The position numbers and the translations under genes were made by a program. A stretch of 15,509 bases of DNA, taken from positions 1 to 15,509 of the forward strand of contig NZUB01000041.1 in NCBI GenBank assembly GCA_002696965.1, written 5' to 3'. This DNA comes from Flavobacteriales bacterium (GTDB lineage: Bacteria > Bacteroidota > Bacteroidia > Flavobacteriales > TMED113). Shown piece by piece: positions 7,047 through 12,382 of this stretch (position 1 is the first letter of the stretch; every line of letters starts with the position of its first letter). The notes under the pieces were generated by a model. It did no database searches and was not told where the DNA came from. It worked only from the letters and a program-made list of their open reading frames with translations.

Positions 7047-7374
7047 TTTTAAATAATTTATGTAGAAGTTCACTATATATAACCGCTCCAATAGCAATTA
7101 GAGAGAGTGTATAAAAAGTAATCAAGCATCCTCCAACAAATTTAGAAAGGCCGCCTGAAATTAAATCTCCATTACTATTAGTATAGTTTGGTAAAACTTC
7201 GCTAGATGATATTAATAATGATAAGCCTAAAATAACAAATAATGAAATTATAGGTAAAATCATTTTTGTTATTTTTCTAGGATTATTTTTCATTTGTAAA
7301 ATTGGTGAAACGATACATGCTATTACAGTAATACCAATCATTAAGTAAGTTAAAATAAGTCCAAAATCAGTCAT
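7033..7374 (-). CDS. Small three-helix membrane protein of the exb cluster, function unknown
   Basis: A 113-residue protein with three predicted transmembrane helices, near residues 5-25, 36-58 and 76-103. A short loop containing Asn/Asp/Gly lies between helices 2 and 3, and the tail is basic (HKLFKNGKK). I do not recognise a named domain. It lies between exbB (19 bp upstream) and the first exbD (14-bp overlap). This placement suggests a part in the same proton-channel complex, or in its assembly. I believe a similar small membrane protein occupies this spot in other Flavobacteriales, but cannot verify that here. The coding signal is good: the frame is open, the overlaps are typical for an operon, and the hydrophobic pattern is regular. 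Confidence 0.8.
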   Translation of the reverse strand: MTDFGLILTYLMIGITVIACIVSPILQMKNNPRKITKMILPIISLFVILGLSLLISSSEVLPNYTNSNGDLISGGLSKFVGGCLITFYTLSLIAIGAVIYSELLHKLFKNGKK

Positions 7375-7393
7375 TTTATTTATAAATTTTAGT

Positions 7394-8224
7394 TTATTTA
7401 TTATTGGCTAAAATATCGATTAGTGCAATTGATGCATCTTCCATTTTATTTACAATATCATCAATTTTAGATACTATGTAATTATAAAATACTTGTAAAA
7501 TAATAGCAACAATTAAACCAAATACAGTTGTTAAAAGAGCTACTTTAATTCCACCAGCAACCAATGAGGGTGATATGTCTCCAGCTGCCTCTATTGCATC
7601 AAATGCTCCAATCATACCAATCACAGTCCCCATGAAACCAAGCATTGGGGCTAAAGCAATAAATAATGAAATCCAAGTTGTGCCTCTTTCAAGCAGTCCC
7701 ATTTGGACCGATCCATATGCGATTATTGATTTTTCAACTGCGTCGATTCCATTATTTGATCTTTCTAAGCCTTGATAGAAAATACTAGCTACAGGTCCTC
7801 TGGTTTTTTTACAAATGTCTTTAGCCTTTTCAACACCTCCCTTCTTTAATGCATCTTCAATTGAGGTTAAAAGTTCTTCATTATTGGTTGAGCCCGCAGC
7901 ATGTAAATAAAGAATTCTCTCAATGCATAGTGCAAGTCCTAAAATTAATGTTAATAGTACTATCCCCATGAAACCAGCACCTCCTTCAATAAATTTTGTT
8001 TTTAAAATTTGGTGAAATGAAGGAGAACTTTCAGGATTATCTTCATTAATATTCGGAACAATATCTATATCACCATCATTATTTTCTGTGCTTGTATCAT
8101 TATTTTCTTGCAGAATGGTATCATTATTTTCCGCAATTGTTGTGTCTGTTGCCATATCTTGAGCATAGCTTATTTGACATAATAATAGGGAAGTGATTAT
8201 AAAAAATAGGAATCTTGAATTCAT
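7394..8224 (-). CDS. exbB: MotA/TolQ/ExbB proton channel protein with signal peptide and periplasmic extension
   Basis: A 276-residue inner-membrane protein that forms the proton channel with ExbD and drives TonB or a Tol-like system. Residues 1-21 look like a cleavable signal peptide (LFFIITSLLLCQISYAQ). Residues 22-70 are a low-complexity, acidic Asn/Asp/Glu/Thr stretch with three ENND units, presumably periplasmic. Transmembrane helices fall near 83-104, 184-208 and 222-250. The MotA_ExbB core is clear: ALAPMLGFMGTVIGMIGAFD (about 190-209) and SLVAGGIKVALLTTVFGL. This makes it longer at the N terminus than E. coli ExbB, in a form seen in other Bacteroidota. It heads the exbB, small membrane protein, exbD, exbD, dusB series and follows tRNA-Ser by 57 bp. 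Confidence 0.93.
   Translation of the reverse strand: MNSRFLFFIITSLLLCQISYAQDMATDTTIAENNDTILQENNDTSTENNDGDIDIVPNINEDNPESSPSFHQILKTKFIEGGAGFMGIVLLTLILGLALCIERILYLHAAGSTNNEELLTSIEDALKKGGVEKAKDICKKTRGPVASIFYQGLERSNNGIDAVEKSIIAYGSVQMGLLERGTTWISLFIALAPMLGFMGTVIGMIGAFDAIEAAGDISPSLVAGGIKVALLTTVFGLIVAIILQVFYNYIVSKIDDIVNKMEDASIALIDILANNK
8075..8131 (-). repeat. Three copies of a 12-bp repeat inside exbB
   Basis: The plus-strand word atcattattttc occurs exactly at 8075-8086, 8096-8107 and 8120-8131, at spacings of 21 and 24 bp, which preserve the reading frame. Each copy encodes the ENND motif of the acidic linker after the ExbB signal peptide. This looks like expansion by slippage or short duplication in a disordered segment. 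Confidence 0.8.
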
Positions 8225-8281
8225 TGTATTCAGTTTTAGTTAATTTTTATTTCTATAGTGTATGAAAAACTTCAGTATTTG

Positions 8282-8367
8282 CGGAGAGAAAGGGATTCGA
8301 ACCCCCGATATGTTGTCCATATACACGCTTTCCAAGCGTGCGCCTTAAGCCACTCGGCCACCTCTCC
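8282..8367 (-). tRNA. tRNA-Ser (GGA)
   Basis: Read on the minus strand, an 86-nt class II tRNA. The acceptor stem is GGAGAGG/TCTCTCC with one G-T pair. The D arm is TGGCCGAGTGGCTTAAGGC. The anticodon stem CACGC/GCGTG carries the loop TTGGAAA, giving anticodon GGA at 8331-8333. A long variable arm follows, and the T loop is TTCGAAT. The discriminator is G, as expected for serine tRNAs. The next bases read CAA, so CCA is not encoded. It lies 57 bp upstream of exbB on the same strand, so read-through into the exb cluster is possible. Confidence 0.96.
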
Positions 8368-8424
8368 TGACTACACTTTGTTTAATCATTCGCCACGAAA
8401 TTACAAAAAAAAACAAATTACAGC

Positions 8425-8450
8425 CAATTATAAACCATATATTATAATTG
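8425..8450. repeat. Perfect 9-bp inverted repeat between tatD and tRNA-Ser
   Basis: The arms CAATTATAA (8425-8433) and TTATAATTG (8442-8450) pair perfectly around an 8-base spacer. It sits in the 102-bp gap after the TatD gene and before tRNA-Ser, both transcribed leftward. It could be a weak hairpin ending the TatD transcript or an operator before the tRNA. Only one G-C pair per stem, and about 11 bases before the T run (minus strand 8413 to 8405), argue against a standard intrinsic terminator. The remainder of the gap is AT-rich with no gene. Confidence 0.55.
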
Positions 8451-8469
8451 TCAACTAATTAAATTTCAA

Positions 8470-9237
8470 TTACAATTCGTTAAAAAAAATTTTATTAATG
8501 TTGTCATTTGTTATTTGAGCAACATCTTCTAGGGTAGTGTTTTTTATTTCTGCAATTTGATTGGCAATTATTGTAAGAAATTTCGGCTCATTTCTTTTGC
8601 CCCTAAATGGGTGTGGTGCTAAATAAGGGGCGTCAGTTTCTAGCACTATATGTTTGAGATTAATTTTTTTCAATATGTTTTTTAAATCAGAGTTTTTAAA
8701 TGTTAAAACCCCGCCAATTCCTAAATAAAAACCTAAATCAATAATTTTTTTAGCCTCTTCATATGTGCCAGAAAAACAGTGAAAAATACCTGTCATTTGT
8801 GAAGATTTTTCATCATGTATAATTTTAAACACATCGTTAAATGAGTTCCTAGAATGTATGATAATAGGTAGGTTATGCTTTTCCCCAAAGTTTATTTGTA
8901 GTTTAAATGCATGTTTTTGTTGTTCAAAGAATGACTTATCCCAATACAAATCAATACCCACTTCTCCAATAGCAACAAAATTATGTTGCTTAATGTTATG
9001 ATATAATAACTCTATTTCTGACAAGTAATTTTCTTTTACACTACATGGATGTAACCCAATCATTGGGTGTAAATTGGTATATTTTTCACAAAGTGAGAGT
9101 AATTTGGGCAAGGATGTACTATCTATATTTGGAAGTAAAAAACGATTTATTTTGTTCTTTTTTGCTTGGTCAAGAACTGTATTAAGATCATTGTCAAAAT
9201 CTTTTGAATATAGATGAATATGTGAATCAGTTAGCAT
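8470..9237 (-). CDS. TatD-family metal-dependent hydrolase (putative DNase)
   Basis: A 255-residue TIM-barrel metalloenzyme of the TatD group, whose studied members are Mg-dependent DNases or exonucleases. The metal-binding set is complete: HIH (His6, His8), Glu92 in GEVGID, His128 in IIIHSR, His153 in IFHCFSG, and Asp202 in LETDAPYLAP. The segment PHPFRGKRNEP, which follows, is the standard TatD signature. The length is normal. The ATG at 9235-9237 sits directly before MLTDSHIHL, where the family starts. It is divergent from the glycosyltransferase gene across a 62-bp gap. Cell role is uncertain: DNA repair, RNA processing and D-aminoacyl-tRNA-related roles have been proposed for relatives. 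Confidence 0.92.
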   Translation of the reverse strand: MLTDSHIHLYSKDFDNDLNTVLDQAKKNKINRFLLPNIDSTSLPKLLSLCEKYTNLHPMIGLHPCSVKENYLSEIELLYHNIKQHNFVAIGEVGIDLYWDKSFFEQQKHAFKLQINFGEKHNLPIIIHSRNSFNDVFKIIHDEKSSQMTGIFHCFSGTYEEAKKIIDLGFYLGIGGVLTFKNSDLKNILKKINLKHIVLETDAPYLAPHPFRGKRNEPKFLTIIANQIAEIKNTTLEDVAQITNDNINKIFFNEL

Positions 9238-9299
9238 AATTTGTTAAATTTAAAATTTTATTTTACCACTACTATTCTTTTTATGTTATATTTTTAATT

Positions 9300-10262
9300 A
9301 TGAAAAAAATATTAATTATAAGATTAAGTTCGATAGGTGATATTGTTTTGACTTCACCGATTTTAAGATGCTTAAAATCACAAGGTTTGGTAGAGTTACA
9401 TTATTTAACAAAGCGGCCTTATAGAATGCTTTTATCTAACAATCCACATATTGACAAAATAATTTTTTTCAAAAAAATCAAATCTACTATTAGTGATTTA
9501 AAAAACGAAAAATATGACTTAATTATAGATTTGCATAATAGTATTAGATCATTTTGGATTAAATTAAATTTAAGTGTGCCCACTGTTACATATCAAAAGA
9601 ACATATTAGCACGATTTATGTTTATTCACTTTGGAGTTCTCTTCACAAAACATCATGTTGTTGATGGATATTTTGGTTCTATTAAAAAACTAGGAGTTTT
9701 AAATGATTCCAAAGGGTTAGAGTATTTTTTGTCACCGGATGTAAAAGTCCCATTTAATATCGAACAAGATTTTATTTGTTGGTGTATTGGTGCTAGTTAT
9801 GAATCAAAAAAACTCTCATTAGAACAAGTTGTTAATGTATGCAATAATACTTTAAAATCAATAGTATTAATTGGGGGGAAGGGTGAATATGAGATGGGTA
9901 AACAGATTGTTGCTCAAACAACAAACTCTAATGTTTTCAATTTTTGTGGATTACTGTCATTAGACCAATCATCATTACTTATCAAGAAAAGTAGTCTAGT
10001 GCTTACTAATGACACAGGTATGATGCATATAGCGGCTGCATTTAAAAAGCGAATTATATCATTTTGGGGTTGTACTAAGCCAGATTTAGGTTTTTGGCCT
10101 TATTTGAACAATCCTAAACCAGTTAATTTAATTTATATGCCAGGCAACCGTCCATGTTCAAAACATGGCAAGTATTGTCGAATAACTAAATACGGATGCG
10201 TTAAAAAAATAAAATCTCAATTGATACAGAAAGAAGTAGAGAAAATTTTAAGAGTGATTTAG
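9300..10262 (+). CDS. Glycosyltransferase family 9 protein (ADP-heptose:LPS heptosyltransferase-like)
   Basis: A 320-residue GT-B glycosyltransferase at the cytoplasmic face of the inner membrane, probably adding a heptose or similar sugar to the lipopolysaccharide core. The N-terminal IRLSSIGDIVLTSPILRCL (7-25) is the diagnostic GT9 start. The C-terminal half holds CIGASYESKKLS (162-173), IVLIGGKGE (188-196) and the donor-binding LTNDTGMMHIAAA (235-247), followed by SFWGCTKPDLGFWPY. A Cys-containing tail, RPCSKHGKYCRITKYGC (285-300), resembles the PCSKHG-type tail seen in many Bacteroidota GT9 proteins. The exact sugar and acceptor are not readable. The stop overlaps that of the convergent HU/SPOR gene by a few bases. 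Together with kdsB nearby, it points to LPS synthesis. Confidence 0.9.
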   Translation: MKKILIIRLSSIGDIVLTSPILRCLKSQGLVELHYLTKRPYRMLLSNNPHIDKIIFFKKIKSTISDLKNEKYDLIIDLHNSIRSFWIKLNLSVPTVTYQKNILARFMFIHFGVLFTKHHVVDGYFGSIKKLGVLNDSKGLEYFLSPDVKVPFNIEQDFICWCIGASYESKKLSLEQVVNVCNNTLKSIVLIGGKGEYEMGKQIVAQTTNSNVFNFCGLLSLDQSSLLIKKSSLVLTNDTGMMHIAAAFKKRIISFWGCTKPDLGFWPYLNNPKPVNLIYMPGNRPCSKHGKYCRITKYGCVKKIKSQLIQKEVEKILRVI

Positions 10263-11608
10263 TTTTGATTTAAAATCCAAGCACTTGATAATTGTTTTTT
10301 TACATTACCTAAAATAGCATGTGCTTCTTCTTCAGTAAAAAAACTATCTACAGAAACTCTAATTAATCCATTTTCATTTTTTTCTATTATTTGAGCATTA
10401 GTGAATCCTCTGGTTTTTAATTGTTTAGATAGTGCTTGGGCGTTGTTTAAGTCTGAAAAACTACCTACAATAATGTGGATTTTTTTTCTATTTAATTGTA
10501 TATTTTCAGATGATGGTGTACTAATATCATTTTCAATTGTTTTCTTTTCAGGAGTGCTAAGGCTGTGAATAGCATTAATAAATCTCTTTCCAACATTTTC
10601 ATCTAATTCAATCTCTTGACTATTATCTTCTAATTCTTCTTCAGGATTACTATTTGCAATTATATATGGATCGATATATGTTTCTTCTAATACAAGAGTT
10701 GCTTCTCTCATTCTTCCACGTTTTGTTAATACCATGACTTTATCAGATTGTGAGACTAGTTCGCTATATACTTCTATGATTTTATAGCAGTCATCGTATT
10801 CTGTTTCAGAAACGTTTAGAAAGCACACTTGTCTTTGTGTTCTATCTTTTTCGTCTTTCCAAATTTTTATTTGAACATCTCTCCCAAAACCTAATTTGAA
10901 ACATTTTTTCGTTGCAATATGATAATTAGTCCCATTTATTTTATACAAATCAAAGTCTACTTGTGAGACTTGTACGTTATATATGCCAGGTGTTTCCTTT
11001 CCAAGACGATCGTTTTTATTTTCAAATGTAGGCCTTGGTTGATAATTGTTATTATTAATTGGGTTTAAGTCAAATACTAATAGATTATCTATTCTTTCAT
11101 TGGTTAATGAAAAGATAGAAAGACATATTAAAATCAAAATTGCTGCAGCTGATGCAAGATTATAATTTGATGCTTTAGGTTCCTTTTTTAATTTAGATAT
11201 TTGAAAACTTGAAAGTCCATATGCCTTGGTATTAAAATTTAAAGATGTGTTAGGCTGAAACTCAATATTACCTGATTTATTTTCATATAGTTCTCCTACA
11301 TTTTTGAAGTGTATTACTTGATGTCTTTTTAATTTTAGTTTTGACTTTTGGCTAAATTTTAATATTTCGACACATGCTTCATTGTATCCAATATCTTCAA
11401 CAGTCATTAAATAATTAGCTAATAAGCCATCATTATCAGTTAGTTTACTGTTAAAAGAAATAGATTTCGATGGTGGATAAATAGTGTTATTTATCTCATT
11501 TATATATGCTGGTTTATAATTAAGAACAAAACCTCCTAATCCTGTTATTATCACACAGTCATTGTGTTTTAAAATTTCAAAAATATGTTGCTCAATGGGT
11601 TTTTTCAT
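10259..11608 (-). CDS. HU-CCDC81 and SPOR domain protein
   Basis: A 449-residue membrane-anchored envelope protein. Residues 1-145 resemble the paired HU-like domains of prokaryotic CCDC81 proteins: IEQHIFEILKHNDCVIITGLGGFV, then FNSKLTDNDGLLANYLM and a second half up to about 145. They would be cytoplasmic. One transmembrane helix follows at about 150-168 (LASAAAILILICLSIFSL). Residues 176-375 are periplasmic and mostly unrecognised, with an acidic stretch near 322-340. Residues 377-446 form a SPOR domain (IHIIVGSFSDLNNAQALSKQLKTRGF and IRVSVDSFFTEEEAHAIL), which binds denuded peptidoglycan glycans at division sites. This HU-CCDC81/SPOR layout is known in Bacteroidota, but the ~200-residue middle is longer than I would expect. 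It lies 61 bp after kdsB on the same strand. Confidence 0.87.
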   Translation of the reverse strand: MKKPIEQHIFEILKHNDCVIITGLGGFVLNYKPAYINEINNTIYPPSKSISFNSKLTDNDGLLANYLMTVEDIGYNEACVEILKFSQKSKLKLKRHQVIHFKNVGELYENKSGNIEFQPNTSLNFNTKAYGLSSFQISKLKKEPKASNYNLASAAAILILICLSIFSLTNERIDNLLVFDLNPINNNNYQPRPTFENKNDRLGKETPGIYNVQVSQVDFDLYKINGTNYHIATKKCFKLGFGRDVQIKIWKDEKDRTQRQVCFLNVSETEYDDCYKIIEVYSELVSQSDKVMVLTKRGRMREATLVLEETYIDPYIIANSNPEEELEDNSQEIELDENVGKRFINAIHSLSTPEKKTIENDISTPSSENIQLNRKKIHIIVGSFSDLNNAQALSKQLKTRGFTNAQIIEKNENGLIRVSVDSFFTEEEAHAILGNVKKQLSSAWILNQN

Positions 11609-11669
11609 TTTTACAGCATGGATTACATTAAATATAAAAAATAAAATCTCTTTTAAATCTACTATTTAA

Positions 11670-12380
11670 TTATTTTTTTAAAACTTTTTTCACATCATCA
11701 ATTGTATTAATTGATATTAAGTCTTCCGTTATAGTTTTGCAATGAATAATATAGTTGTTTTTTAACCATCTCAGTTGCTCTAGAGACTCATCTATTTCAA
11801 TTTGCACTTCCTTAAGTTTTGCTAATTCTAGTAAAGTCTTTTTTTTATAAGCGTAAATTCCTATATGTTTATACAATATGTCTTTGGTGTTAAATTTACT
11901 ATGAAATCTTGAAAATGTATTTGCCATAGAATCTTTATTCACACTTACTTTTACCACATTGGTATCATTAAATTCTAATTTCTTAATAGGTGATACTAAT
12001 GTGGCTATTTGCACATTGCTATTCATTAATTTAATAATTGCTTTAAAGTGTTTCTTTCTAAGAAAAGGTTCATCACATTGGATATTAATTACAAGGTCAT
12101 GATTGTTAATATTTTTATGAAGTTGTTTAATCACATCAATACATCTTTCTGTTCCATTTTTATTTTTCTCAGAGGTTATAATTATTTCAGCATTAAAATT
12201 GTTAGCAGTATCCTGAATTAATTTAGAATCAGTTGCAATATATATTTGATCAAATAGTGATGACTTTTTAACAGCTTCATATGTGTGTTCTAACAGGGTT
12301 TTATTATTAAATTCGAGCAAGGGTTTGTTAACAAGTCGTTTAGACTGTAATCTAGCAGGAATTATACCAATTATTTTCAT
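11670..12380 (-). CDS. kdsB: 3-deoxy-manno-octulosonate cytidylyltransferase (CMP-Kdo synthetase)
   Basis: A 236-residue cytoplasmic enzyme that activates Kdo with CTP to CMP-Kdo for lipopolysaccharide inner-core synthesis. The N-terminal IIPARLQSKRLVNKPL (6-21) is the nucleotide-binding signature. NGTERC (75-80), NIQCDEPF (99-106), FSRFHSKF (156-163), KHIGIYAYKK (171-180) and ESLEQLRWLKNNY (198-210) follow in the standard order, and the length is normal. Some positions depart from the usual pattern: Cys102 replaces the Gly of VQGDEP, and Asn225 lies where VDTPED-type sequences carry Asp. The gene begins 2 bp after the receptor stop, so the two are co-transcribed. The only related alternative would be another CMP-sugar synthetase, which is less likely given the ESLEQLR block. 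Confidence 0.9.
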   Translation of the reverse strand: MKIIGIIPARLQSKRLVNKPLLEFNNKTLLEHTYEAVKKSSLFDQIYIATDSKLIQDTANNFNAEIIITSEKNKNGTERCIDVIKQLHKNINNHDLVINIQCDEPFLRKKHFKAIIKLMNSNVQIATLVSPIKKLEFNDTNVVKVSVNKDSMANTFSRFHSKFNTKDILYKHIGIYAYKKKTLLELAKLKEVQIEIDESLEQLRWLKNNYIIHCKTITEDLISINTIDDVKKVLKK

Positions 12381-12382
12381 AG

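Noticed and set aside
8075..8131. The 12-bp repeats as a miniature CRISPR array.
   Set aside because: The repeats are too short, lie in frame inside exbB and encode a low-complexity linker; there are no spacers of usual size and no cas genes.
8258..8458. A 66-codon plus-strand frame across the tRNA-Ser gene.
   Set aside because: It reads through the antisense of the tRNA; the apparent peptide is an artefact often produced by tRNA genes.
10153..10200. Cys-containing tail of the GT9 protein as a possible new metal-binding site.
   Set aside because: Similar PCSKHG-type tails are, as far as I recall, common in Bacteroidota GT9 proteins, so it is a family trait rather than a novelty.
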